Origin: Cyclaneusma minus
Taxonomy: Eukaryota > Ascomycota > Leotiomycetes > Marthamycetales > Marthamycetaceae
Length of the DNA: 64,000 nt
Reading direction: 5' to 3'
Assembly (NCBI GenBank): GCA_037179335.1
Contig: JAKZHN010000023.1
Span: 124,001 to 188,000, forward strand
The first letter of the stretch is position 1; every line of letters begins with the position of its first letter. Shown in pieces: positions 13,101-25,455 of the stretch. The position numbers and the translations under genes are program-made. The notes beneath the pieces were generated by a model, which was not told where the DNA came from, made no database searches, and saw only the letters and a program-made list of their open reading frames with translations.

Positions 13101-14489
13101 ATAATTGCTGGACTTTTTATTGGATTTATTAGCAAAGCAAGACTTTTTTTTATTTTTGGCATTATTATGGCAGCCTTATTTAAAAAGGAAATATTGGCGA
13201 AAGAAAAAGCGGCGATAATATTTTGAAAAATTAAAATAAGAGCAAAAGCAATAATTATAAGGCATTATTTTAAAAAAAGGCTTAAAATTGCAAATAAAGC
13301 ATTAATTAATAAAAAAAAACTTTTTTTTGGGATAATTGCAAATAAAATAAATGCCATTATAAAAATTGCAAAAATTAAGCTTATTAATTTTATTTTATTA
13401 AAACTGCTTATTAATTTTAGCAATAAAAGCATAATTTTTACCGTTAGCAATTAATATACGCTATTTTTTTAATATTTATTATAGCATTAATTAATATAAA
13501 AATATTAACTATAATAATATAATTATTGGAAAAAGCTTAATTAAGATAAACAAATAGAATTTTATTGCTATAAATACCGGTAAAAAATTTATTAATAAAT
13601 ACCAGCTTATATTAAAGCTTATAAAGCTTATTTTAAGCAAAACGGATAATAATATTTTTATTTTAAATAAAAATCTGGATTTTAATAATATATATTAAAT
13701 TAAAAATAGCATTTAATTTGGTATATTTTTTTTAAAAAAATAATTTTATAGGCCTTTAGCAATATTATATTTATTAAAAAGAAATTTATTATTATTAAAA
13801 AGGCCTTTAAATAAAAAATTAATAGCTTTGGCCTTAGCCTTTTTATATTCCTTTATATTTTTAATATTTAGAATAGCTTTTTTGCCTTGGCCAATAAATA
13901 CTTTTTTCAAATTTAATATTAAGCTTATTAATTTAATTTTTAAATATTATAAAACGCATTAATAAATTAAAATTAATTTTTAAAATACTAAATTTAATAA
14001 AAAATATATTATTTTTATTAATAATTATAAAAGCAAAAGCAATGCCGGCATATTTAAAAATGGTTTTTTAATAGTAAATTATATTTTCTTTTATTAAAGC
14101 GGATTTTTATATTATAAAACCAAATTTTATAGTTGGTTTTTAATAATAAAAAAATAAAATCAATTAATTAAAAAAAATACATATATATTATTGTAAAAGC
14201 TTTTATTTAGCTTTTAAAAATAATTGGCAAAAAAGCCTTTAAACCGGCCGGGTAAATTATATAAAAACCAATTTGATTTTAATTGGTTTTATAAAATATT
14301 ATAATAGCGTTAATAAAAAAAGAAATATAAAAAAACCCTTATATTGGTTTCAATTATTTTGCAATAAATTATAATATTAAAAAAACGATTTGCTAAAATA
14401 TAAAATTTTGGTTAAAATAATACCAAAAAGTTAATTAAAATAATATTAGTTAATTATTTAAAAGTTTATGCAATTTTAGGCTTATAATT

Positions 14490-14672
14490 TATTAAAAAAA
14501 TATAAAGGTATAAAATAAGGGTATAAAAAACGTTGTATTATATTTAAAAAAACTAAAGTAATTGGCTATCCAAAATAAAAATATTTTCATTATACGGACG
14601 CTAGTTTCCTTTAGGTCTAGCTACACGTGATAGCTATTTTATAATGGTTGCTATTGCACCCATCTCTTAATA
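14490..14672 (-). repeat. 5' LTR of copia copy A
   Basis: 183 bp, homologous to 8972-9160. Its right (outer) half keeps G:C-containing words such as GGACGCTAG, GGTCTAGCTACACGTGATAG and GCACCCATCTC, while the left (inner) half is AT-converted. The 5-bp duplication TTTAT follows directly. Confidence 0.85.
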
Positions 14673-14677
14673 TTTAT

Positions 14678-17386
14678 TGCTAATAGGGTGGCTTTAATTT
14701 ATATATAAAAAGGGCAAAATAATTCAAAAGTCTTTATTAAAAAACTTATTTCCTATTTTTCCTATATTATATTCCAAAAAATAGGCTAATTTGGTTTTTA
14801 AGCAAAGGCGGGTTTTATTATTTATTAATAAAAGCTGTATATTGGATATTATAATAATGGTTAAAAATATTATATAATTTTAAAAGAAAATAGCGCTAAA
14901 TCCGATATTTTATATTATAAATAAAGCAGTAATTTATAAAAAGGCTTACTATTAATAATATTAATAATATTATATTTTTATATTTTTAATACATAAATAA
15001 TTTAAATTAAAATATAAAAGGAAAGAAAACAATTATATTTATTAGCTTTTTAATATTGACCAAAAATTTAAGGGCCTTTATTTTTAATAGAAAGTTTGAT
15101 TTTATTTTTAATGCCGTTTTTTAAAATTTTAATACTAAAGATTATCGCCGGATATATTGCGGAAAATTAAATTGCAAATAAGTTTGGTATTAATTAGGCC
15201 AATAATTTATAAAAAACAAAAAAGGCTTATAATATGCATTATTAAAAGCTTGGATAAATAAAAAGGAAAAGAAATGGGGCTATATATAAATAATTGGTAT
15301 TTATTATTAATATTAATTTTTTTTATTGGCGGGTATTATATTATAGGCAAGCGCGGCCAAAATATTAGGCAAAGATTTTGAAGGCAATAAAGAAATATAG
15401 GATTTTTAAAATTTATTAATTGGCAATTTGTTTTTAAAAGCAATTATTATTATTTTAATACCGGGTAATCTATTAATAAGTTTTTCAAAGGTTATAAGCT
15501 AAAATTAAATATATATAAACTGGCTATTATTACAAAAGTATTTTTTATAGCAAGAAATATATAAAATCGGTTTTATAATTAATTAAAAAATTGAAAATAA
15601 TTATATTATACTAATAATTGGTAAATTAATTTTATATTAAAAAAATAATAGTAATGGAATTACGATTATTAATTATAATAGTAATATTTAAAATATGGTA
15701 ATTAGCTTAAGAAAAAAAGGGAATTTAAATTTAATATAATATATAAAATAAAAATTGTGGTTATTTTATTAGCACTGCTATTTAAATATAAATGGAAAAA
15801 TAAAATAACTTATTTTGCTTATTTTGCTTATTATTTATATTATAAAAGCTTATTTTATTAATTGCAAATTTAAATCTAGTAATTTTAATGAAAAAGAAAT
15901 TAGCCGATTATTATAAAGCTAATATAATTTTGCAAATTCAAACGTATTATAAAATAGCCTAATATAAATTGGATTATTATGCTTATTAAATAGGAAAAGC
16001 CGTAAGGCCGCTATTATTATTAATTTGGCTGGCTTATTCATTGCTTTCTCAGCTAATTTTATAGTAATTAAAGTATTTTAGTTAATATATTTATTATATA
16101 TTATTAAAAAAAATTATATGCGGTAATAATATTTTTATTGTTTTTTTTTAAAATAGCCGGGATATTAAATATAATAATAAAGGGAAAGGATTTTTATTAT
16201 AGGGATTATTATTATAATTAAAAATAAACGAAAACAAATATAAGGAGCATATATATAATATTAAAAAAAATTAATATAAAAGGAAAATATATAAAGTAAT
16301 TTGAAATTTATAAAATACAATAATATCGGGCTATAAAATAATAATTAGTTAATAATTAATAATAAAAAATAATAAAGCTAAGGCTTTAATAAAGGGGAAT
16401 AAAATCCAGCGTTTTTTTTATAATTAATTTTATTTTGGATAAATTATTGTAAAAGATTTATAAGGATTTTTTATTATAGTTATTAATTCTGTTAAAATAC
16501 CGCTAAAAGCTATATATTTTTATAAAATAATAGCTTTTCAAAATATATTAATGCTGTTATAATTAATTTTATTAATTTATAATAATAAATACAAAAAGTT
16601 TATTTATATAAACAATAAAATATTAATTCATAATAATAATAATAAAGCCGCAAGATCTTTTGCAAAATATTTTATATTTATATTAAAGCTATATATCGAT
16701 TAAAAGAATTATTTTTTAAACAGCAAATGTATATTTATATCCAATGGCTTATTTATTATAAAAATATATTGGTTATATAAAAAATTTATAAAGCTGGAAA
16801 ATTATACAATAATTTGCTATTTAATATAATTTAGCAAGCAATTATAAATATTATATTTAAGCTTTGAAAATCCTTAATATAAAAAGGCAATAAATAACTA
16901 ATAAATACCGATAAATAAATAAAGATGGTATATATAATAATAAGGGGCTTTGAAATTTTAAATTTTTATTTATAAATTAGTTTTATTAATTTAGCTATAT
17001 AATAAATAATAAACAATATAAATAAAAATAATATTATAGGGTATTAAAATAATAGCTATATTATAATAATATAAAAAAATAAAATTAAAGTAAAAAATAT
17101 ATTCTACTGTAAAAAAAATTATAAAAAAACATTAAATATTATTATATAATAAAATAAGGATTATAGCTATAAAATTAAATTATATATTTAATATAGCTTT
17201 AGCTAGGCTTATTTTTTTTAGCTAGCTATCCTATCCTATTAGTATTAATTTATTTTATTTAATTATAGCGGCTGCAATTGCAATTATGAATAATGCTATT
17301 GCTATATTTATTGCTATTTCTAAAAGAATTAAAAAATTAATTTTGTAATTATTTGTAAACTAATATGCTTTAAAAGCTTTTTTTTT
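14678..17386. other. RIP-type AT desert, host DNA of the copia insertion (right part)
   Basis: AT-only DNA with stops in all frames. No gene or transposon family could be recognised. It is the continuation of the sequence left of 8967 that the copia relic interrupted. Confidence 0.5.
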
Positions 17387-18100
17387 TTAATTTATTGTTT
17401 TTAATATTACCATTGTATACCAATAACATGGGTTAAATGGGGCGCAAGCTTCGATTAAAGAATTAGCAGCGCAGCCTAGCTCCAGCTCCAGCTCCAGCAG
17501 CGCTGCAAACTTGAAGCCATTTCCAGCCTTGGCATGGCATCCAGCTCCAGCTTCAGCTCCAGCTCCAGCTTCAGCTTCAGCGCATGTGTATTGAGGTCCG
17601 GAGGGTCCGGAGAGTCCGGAGAAGGCAGGGTGGCATGCTCCATGGCGAGGGCGAGGGCGAGGGCGAGGGCAAGGGTGAGGGCGAGGGTGAGGGCCTGGCA
17701 TGACATGGACATGATTAGCATGATGTACGTAAACAAACAGCGCAACGGAGAGGAGCTTCCTGGCATGCGCTGCAGCGCGCGCAAGGCTGGAGCAGCTAAA
17801 GCAGCTGCTAAAGTGCTGAAGCCGGAGGATTGGAGCGGTGGTGGTGGTGGTAATGGTGGTGGTGTTTTGGTGGCTGGCGCAAAGCTGGCTGGTTGGCTGG
17901 CTGATTGGAGTCACATGATTTCCTTTTCTTTTTTGGTGGGAATTATTTTTGGACCAATTAAATCGCTCCGCACCAAAACGGCTTTCATTTTGATCCCCTC
18001 CACCGGTAAAACCTCGGACGGAGAGATTATAACTAGCAGCTCCGCCTTTGCTACTTAGCTCGTTTCACTCGCTTCGCAGCTACGGCTGCGCTGCTAATAA
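17387..18100. repeat. Un-RIPped GC-rich island with hexanucleotide microsatellites
   Basis: A roughly 700-bp patch of ordinary to high GC inside the desert. It holds CAGCTC/CAGCTT hexamer arrays (17478-17502 and 17539-17582), a TCCGGAG array (17596-17622), a GAGGGC/GAGGGT array (17645-17694), a GGT-rich run (17838-17868) and a CTGGCTGGTTGG run (17880-17905). Long reading frames cross it on both strands, but they are overlapping products of the 3n-periodic repeats (serine-rich, Arg-Ala dipeptide, Gly-rich) and I do not call a gene. Its escape from mutation fits single-copy DNA between repeats. Confidence 0.65.
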
Positions 18101-21100
18101 TAAATTAATGCCCTATATTTATATTACTAGAAAATTTATTGCAAATTATAATATATTTAATATTGCGGGCTAAGCTGGCATTATTTTACTAGCGGTTATT
18201 TTCAAAGCGTTTATTGCATTATTTACAAGAATTATTTTAAGGATAATTATTTTAAAGGCTTTTATTATTTTGCTTATAAGCAAAGATTTTATAATATTGA
18301 TTACGAATATTAAAAACAATAAAGGATAAAAATATTATTAATATTATAAAGCAATTGTATAAAAAAAACAGTTAATCTTTTTTATTTTTTTCCGTTTATT
18401 ATAAACCCGATTATTAATTTTATAAAATCAATTTTTATTAGTACCAATAAAATTTGGATGCGTAAAAAACGCAATTTAAAGCTGCAAAATTTTCTTTTAT
18501 AAATTTTTATTATTAAATTGCTGTATTTTATTTATAATAATTATATATATTCTTATATATTTAGCTTATATAAAATAATAATAATTATTAATTTATTTAT
18601 TTATATCAATATAGTTTTTTATATAATATTTATAAAAAATAAAATTCTCTATATTAAACCAATTCTTCTATTATTTATTTTATTGCTATTGGGTAAATTT
18701 AAGAATTTTAAAAAAGCAGTAAATTATATATTTTATATATAATTATAAATATCAATTAATATAGGAATTATATATATAAATATATATATAAATATATTTT
18801 TTATATTATAATAATTTAATATTTTTTATTAAAATCTTTTAATAATATTATTAATTTTGCAAAACGCTTTAAAAAATATTTTGCTTTTAATATTAATATT
18901 ATTATAAATTTGGCAAATAACAATTTTATAAAATTTATTATTATATTATATAAAAAAATATTAAATCTTTTTATTTAGTAAAAACAATTTTTATGCGTTT
19001 TAATATTGGATTTATTATTAATTTTAATATAGGACCGCTTTTATAATAATTGCGCAAGCCCGGTCTTTAATTTTTTACCATTAATAAATGCTATAAAATT
19101 GCTGCGCAAAAGAATTATATTTACAAGGGCGGATATATTATTATTTAGAATAATAATATAGACTAGCAAAGGCGGCGTATAAATAATAATAAAACAATTA
19201 TAATATACGGATTGCTGCTATATAATTAATAAATAATGCTTTTAATTATTTTGTATAGGATAATTATTGGTAATATTTAAATAGCGAATATTTAAATGTA
19301 TTTTATATTTAAATAATTATTTAAATCGGATTAAAATTTATTTAATAATATTCTAGGCGGGGTATTATTAATTGCAATATTTACCCAATTGCTATTTTTG
19401 CTAATAATAGCTACAGAATTTGAAATAAATTGCTTGGAATTGGCGATTTTTATTTGGGTATTGTACAAGATTTAAATAGGAAGCTCCTTATTGTAAAATT
19501 GCAATAATAAATATATTAGAATAGGTAAGATATTGTAAAAATTTAATCGTGGTGAATAAGGCTATGCTTAATAAGGCTATGGTTTAATATTTTTATGAAA
19601 TTTGTTTTTGGCTTTTAAATTAAATATATATAAGGAAAATTTATATTTAATAATTTGTATTTTAGTATAATTAATGGATAAGGTAATATTATTTGTATTA
19701 ATTTTTAATTGCAATATAGTAAATAAATTTGGAAAAATCTTGTTTTTTGCGAATATTTTGCTAGCTAAAGTAATTTTCTTCTTGGCTTTTATATTGATAT
19801 TTAATAAATTTGGAAAATAATGGTATATTTTATAGGTAAAATAGGATATAAATAAATAAATAAAAACGGGGTTTTGAATTGGGATATTATTTATATTATA
19901 TTTAAAATTATATTGCTATTTTTTATATTTATTTAAAATTATAAATTTGAGAATATTAAATTATAAAAAAGTTAGCTATTATTTAAAAGCCATTTTTATA
20001 TTAACACACTTATTAAATAAAATATTGTATATAAATTTGAAATAATAATTATTGCTTGGGGATTCTTTTATATAAATTTTATTAATAAAAAGCAAGCTTT
20101 TGAGCAATCCCGATATTTTAGGCAATTGCTATTGCTTATAAGGTTTTTAAAAGGCTTGGAAATTTCTATTTTAAAATAATTAATTGCTATTTAATTAATA
20201 TTTTAAGCAATAAAAATTATTAGCTTGGAATTATTAGCTTTTATACAAATATATAATAACGATTGGTTATTAACAAGTTTTTTAAATAAAAGAATTGAAG
20301 GCTTAATTTTAAAGCCGCTAAATAATATATATATAAAAATTTATATAAAGGAAATTATACATAAAAAACTATTTTTAAATTTTGGGCAATTATAATTTTT
20401 TTAGGCTTAAACTATAATTAATTAATTATTATTTTTTAAAAAAACAATTTAGTAAATAAAAAACCAAAACTGTAATATTTAGCTAATGCTTTATATTCCT
20501 TATTAAATTAAATAGCAATTATTAAATATTAATTTTATAATTAATATTAATTTATTATATATTATTATATATTATTTGCTATTATAAATAAAGTCCTTAA
20601 TTATAATATTATTTTTGTTTTTAAATATACGGCTTTTTAATTTTATTTATAAAATAGGGCCGTTTAATAAGGAAAATAATAAAAATAATAATATTTTTTT
20701 AAATCCCAATAAATCCCTTTAAATTAAAAATTCCAATTATAATAGGGAATGATATAAAGAATGTTATGCTAATAGGCAGCTTTTATTTGCGAATAATTAT
20801 AATGGCTTGGATAGAAAATATAATATTAATAAATTGATATAAAATGGATATAATATGCAAATTTTTAATTAATATAAAGGTTATAAGCAAAATAATAGCG
20901 AGATTGCTAAATTCAAAAAGGATTTTAATATAGAATTAAAAAATTAAAAAATAAATATTTTTTTATTTTTTTATTATAATAATTATTAACTAATTAAATT
21001 TTATTAAAATATATAAAATATAGCTAATGATTTCAATATTAATCTATAATAACTATAGCTAAAAACAATTGTATAATTATTTATAATTTAATTTTAAAAG

Positions 21101-24037
21101 CAAAAATTTTTTAAATAATAACTTTATTAATAAGTTTAATATTAATGCCGATAATATTATTGCAAAAAAACCGGGGCCGCCTTGCTTTAATATAGAAAAT
21201 AAATTAAAATTAATAATTTATATTTGTATTACAAAATTTGATATTTTCGGTTTTTATACTATATTGGGATTATAAATAAATAAAATTAGGCAATTTAAAA
21301 TTAAATACGCGGTTTTTTTAAAAATCCTTATTTTATTAAATTATTTAAAGATTGCGAGATTCCTTATTTTTATTGGTACATTAAAAAACCAGGCTATTTA
21401 ATAGTTTTTGCTGCTTGATTTTTATAAAAAACTAATATCATTAATATTTAGGAAATTAATAAATAAAACCGCTAAATGGAAATCCTAAGGATTTAAAAGG
21501 GTTTTCTATAATTATTTTTCCAGGCTTTTATATTATTAATAATTTCTAAAAAAATATATAAAGGATTTGCAGAATTTCATAATAAGCTTTTAAAGCTATA
21601 GTATTTTTATTATTAGGCATTTTTTATATAAATAATATTTAGGCAATATATGCATTTGCAATACGGTTAAATTATAAAGGCTTTAATATTTCTATTCGAG
21701 TTTATCCAATTTTAATATATAAATAAAAGCTATAAATATTAAAGGGAAAATTTAAATATATAGTATATAAAATAGATTCATATTATAAATTGAGATTTTT
21801 AATTTAAAAGGCATAAGAGTATTGCTTTTAGGATTTTAGTATTGGAAATCCGGAAGGCTTTTACCTTATAATAGTTTTTAAATAAAATTAACAAATAAAT
21901 AAAATTATTTATAATAGAAAATAAAACTATTTTATCTTGAGATTAAATATATTATTTATTTAAAATATATATTTGCGATCTTTTAAATATTGTTTTAAAT
22001 TATATTAAAAATACAAAAATTTATTATTAAGGAAATTTGCTAAACAGGCGTTATTTATTTATTATATAATAAATAATATATTTAAGAATTTTGCAAATAT
22101 GATAATAATGCTCCTGTATTATATATATTTAATTTAAGGAAAATTAAAATTAAAATAATATTTCCATAAATTATTTATTAAAAAATAAAGTATTTAAAAT
22201 GGCAACACTATTTTATTTATATTCGTTATAATATTTATTAATAATTTAGGCCTATATTATAATATATATCGGGTTTTTATAAAAATTTATAATATATTAA
22301 TTATATTTTTTTTAATAATTATACACGGTAAGCAAATATATTTCCTATTATTTTTAAATCCTATAGCAGCAACTTTAATAATTTGGTTAAAATACTATAT
22401 ATATTATATTTTTTTAATTTTGAAATTTAAATAAATATTAAAAATATCCTAATAAATATATATATTATTTTATTAACAATATACTTTAGCAAATAAAAAA
22501 TAGAGATTTTAAAAACTAAAGAATTGGTATAAACTATTAATTTTATTATATTTATAAATAAAATTAAGGTAATTTGGATTTTGATATTTGCTATAAAGGT
22601 TAATATTATTATTAGATAATATATAAAAAAAAACTAAAAAAAAGAAATATATTAAATATTGGGATTTTATAAATTTGGTAGATAATTTATTTTTAATAAG
22701 GATTTTATTAGCCTTAAATATTATAATAATTAGACCTTTTGATTTAGCGCATTTGGAATTTATTCAATTTATTAAATTTATGCATAAGTTTTTGCTTATA
22801 AAAATTTTAAATAATAAATTTAATAAATTATATTATAAATTTCTAAAAATCTATTTTTTCCTCCCCGGTTAGCAATGCTTGCAATTTTTATTTTATTATT
22901 TAAAAAGCTATAATCTTTTTAAATATAGCTAATAATTTATTATTATTTCTGGTTTATTATATATATAATTAAAAAAGAAATATTTTTGCAAGCATTTTTT
23001 AAATGCAATTTAGGCGGTTAAGGAAATAAATATAATTAAATTTATTAAAAAATATTATATTATATTTATAAAAAATAATAGCCTATTAATAGCAAAATTA
23101 ATTTAAAACAAATAGGATATAATTTATCATATTTATTCTAGATATAAAAATACGGTATTAAATATTTTGCAAATATATTAAAATCTCAGCAAATAATAAT
23201 CCGCAATTAAAAAGCAAGGCTAAAGCAAAAAAATAATAATATTAAAATAAGGCAGGCTATATTGGCGCTATTATTGCAAATGCTATAGCCAATGCTAAAA
23301 GCCGTAGTTTATTTCCAATAATTAAAATAAATAAATAAAAGGCTAAAATAAAAGCTGAAAAAAATGAAAAAAATAGCAGATTGCTAAATATTTATATCGG
23401 AATCTATTACGGAAAAAATATTTTAAAAAAGTATAGATTATTAATAAATTTAAATATTTTAATAAGAGAAAATAAGCATAAATAAATGGTTTATATATTA
23501 TTATATTTGTTATATATTAATAATATTATAGCGTAGCAATATTAATAATAATATAAATAGCAATTGCTGCAAATTTATTTATATTTATATAAATTCTAAT
23601 TTATATTGCGCTATAATATATAAAGCAAGCAATTATTATATTTATTTTATTTTTATATAATATGTATATAATAGCAAAAAAAACTAATGTTTTATTATAA
23701 ATATTTTTATTTAATTTTATATTGCGCTGCTATTATAAATATTAATTAGTTTTTATAATTTTATAAATTTTACAATTTTATTTTTATATAGAAAAATAAA
23801 GCTAATTTTTAATTATAAATATTTCCGCCTAATTATATTATTTGTCTCGGCTTTATTTTAATTATTATATTTTATAAATTTATAAATTAATTATATTTTT
23901 GCGTAAATATTAAGGCAAAGCAAAATTAATTTTTAATAATAAATATTTTTATGTAATTTTTAATGCATTATTGCTATTATAGTATATAATTCTATAAAAC
24001 AATTTATTTTATTTGTGATAAAAAAAATATAGCTAAT
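18101..24037. other. RIP-type AT desert, unassigned
   Basis: AT-only sequence with scattered frame-broken coding-like stretches and no assignable transposon motif. It ends abruptly near 24037, where composition becomes normal within about 20 bases. No LTR pair or terminal inverted repeat was found. Confidence 0.5.
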
Positions 24038-24478
24038 TACTGTAGAAGTGCAGTGACAGCAGCATGAGCGCATAACAACAAAACACTCCAGTGAAAAATT
24101 GAGACTTGAATTTTGATCGAATCCACCATCAAAGCAGCTCTGTGAAAGACTCACAATCTCTCCAGCACAGGGATAAGCTTGATACATGCGTAGGAAGTCG
24201 CGGACATTGTAGATTTCCAAGCACAGACGTTTCTCTGACATAATTGAGAGTCGAAGATATGGGTCCTTTTGTACCCAGACAACTTGCTAAACGGTGACTT
24301 TCGATACTGCGAGCATGTGACTGGCACTTCGACAGTACAGAGATGGTCTCGTGACTTGGGAGCTTCAAAGGAGAGAGCTGCGTATGGCAGCCCCTGAGTA
24401 CGCTTAGAAGACACCTTAGGTGCTCAAGTATAAAAGCACCCGTTTGCTGGCCTTGAACTTTCTTTTCAGACTTCACAG

Positions 24479-24610
24479 ATGGGGCATCTATGCCTACGGG
24501 TTGTCGCTGGCAAGCAGTTGTCTGAGCAAATGAAGACGATGCGTACTGTGGCAGAGAACCTGGGATATAGAAGCTGTAGAATGCTGTGGAAGATCCAGGC
24601 GGACAGCTAA
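24479..24610 (+). CDS. Possible 43-aa micro-ORF behind a TATA box
   Basis: An ATG at 24479 opens 43 codons ending TAA at 24610. A TATAAAA box at 24429-24435 sits about 45 bases upstream, normal spacing for a fungal promoter. The peptide is basic and has no signal sequence or recognisable motif. Chance is quite possible; only expression data would make it a gene. Confidence 0.15.
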   Translation: MGHLCLRVVAGKQLSEQMKTMRTVAENLGYRSCRMLWKIQADS

Positions 24611-25104
24611 GCTATGCCCTGAAAATTGGGGGTGATGTTGGCGGCAGCAAAGCCTCCCAATGACAGCAGTTACTGCGCGTGGTAGCAGTTTCTAGCCACT
24701 GCTCGCAAGTCTGGAAGCTCCTAGTTACTCTTTGAAATCCTGATAGAGTCTGCAGAAAGACACAGATTAGCCGCTTGTAGATTTGCAAAATGCTAATGAG
24801 GGAAGATCAAAACTTCGGGCATTCAGTCGTCACTGTTTGTTTGTCGAACGCCTTTGGACTGTTGCCATTAATTGAGCGACCAAGTTGAAAGCTTTTATAC
24901 CCCAGTCTTCTACACAATGTGGAGCCCGTCACGCGGTCGCAAGGCTCGTCACGTGGCTACTCGGTGTTAGGATGATTCAGGGTCATTTCTCGCGCTGCTT
25001 GCTGCCAGACTAGCTTGCGCGTGTTGAACTGTTCATCGCGTGCTGGAAAAGGGTATATAAATTCTAGAGTGCTGGCCTCCTAGTCTCCTTACTAAAGGGA
25101 TAAC

Positions 25105-25239
25105 ATGAAGCTGCGCGGCAGCATGGAAGCTTCAGCGCGAGCGGGGTTGCGAGTCTTTCGGACAAGGGCAAGCGGTCTTCAGTTCATGCAATTGACAGCG
25201 TTAGTCCGTCAGTTCACATGCTTCAGAAATGAAGCATAG
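25105..25239 (+). CDS. Possible 44-aa micro-ORF behind a TATA box
   Basis: An ATG at 25105 opens 44 codons ending TAG at 25239. TATATAA at 25054-25060 is about 45 bases upstream. The peptide begins MKLRGSMEASARAGLRVFRT, is Arg/Ala-rich and could at most resemble a mitochondrial presequence. It has no hydrophobic core for secretion. It is weakly supported. Confidence 0.15.
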   Translation: MKLRGSMEASARAGLRVFRTRASGLQFMQLTALVRQFTCFRNEA

Positions 25240-25455
25240 GTAGCTGTGGCGGAATCGGAAGCAACAGCGACAGCAGAACAAGACATCGACAGTAACTGCT
25301 AGCATTGGCACTCAAACCTCCCATCAACGCTCCAAACAAAGGTATCAATCGACTATGTACGCACCAAGAGAAGAAGAAGAGGAAACGACAAAGCTCTCAC
25401 ACTCCGACCATCTCACCCCAGGACCAAAATTTCCCACCAATCCCATAAACCTTTC

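Larger units (their letters stand above)
8972..14672 (-). mobile_element. Full-length RIPped Ty1/copia relic, copy A
   Basis: A complete 5701-bp LTR element on the minus strand. The + strand begins TATTAAAAATAAATGG at 8972 and ends CTTAATA at 14672. Both ends fit a TGTT...AACA LTR after G-to-A/C-to-T change. A 5-bp target duplication TTTAT flanks it at 8967-8971 and 14673-14677. The minus strand at 10155-10166 encodes YINN inside an LLYINNIIIA context, the copia LLYVDDIIIA reverse transcriptase box with both Asp changed to Asn. That box lies about 1 kb from the left LTR, as expected for the 3' end of a copia element. The same family recurs at 43906-54243 in the other orientation. Non-functional. 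Confidence 0.88.
24038..25455. other. Intergenic region with two TATA-linked micro-ORFs
   Basis: Normal-composition DNA between the desert and the GMC gene's 3' end. No conserved coding region was found. TATA-like boxes occur at 24429-24435 (+), about 24888-24895 (minus) and 25054-25060 (+). Two of them precede very short reading frames listed separately. The last about 150 bases before 25455 serve as the 3' flank of the GMC gene. Confidence 0.4.

Noticed and set aside
17387..18058. Three overlapping long frames on both strands (Arg-Ala, Ser-rich and Gly-rich proteins)
   Set aside because: All derive from 3n-period GC-rich microsatellites read in several frames; no domain, no flanking gene structure.
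18518..18742. AT-only frames such as 604-804, 13265-13450, 18518-18742, 50946-51197 and 51683-51880
   Set aside because: Ile/Lys/Leu/Asn-only peptides produced by base composition; stops are scarce by chance in the sampled frame.
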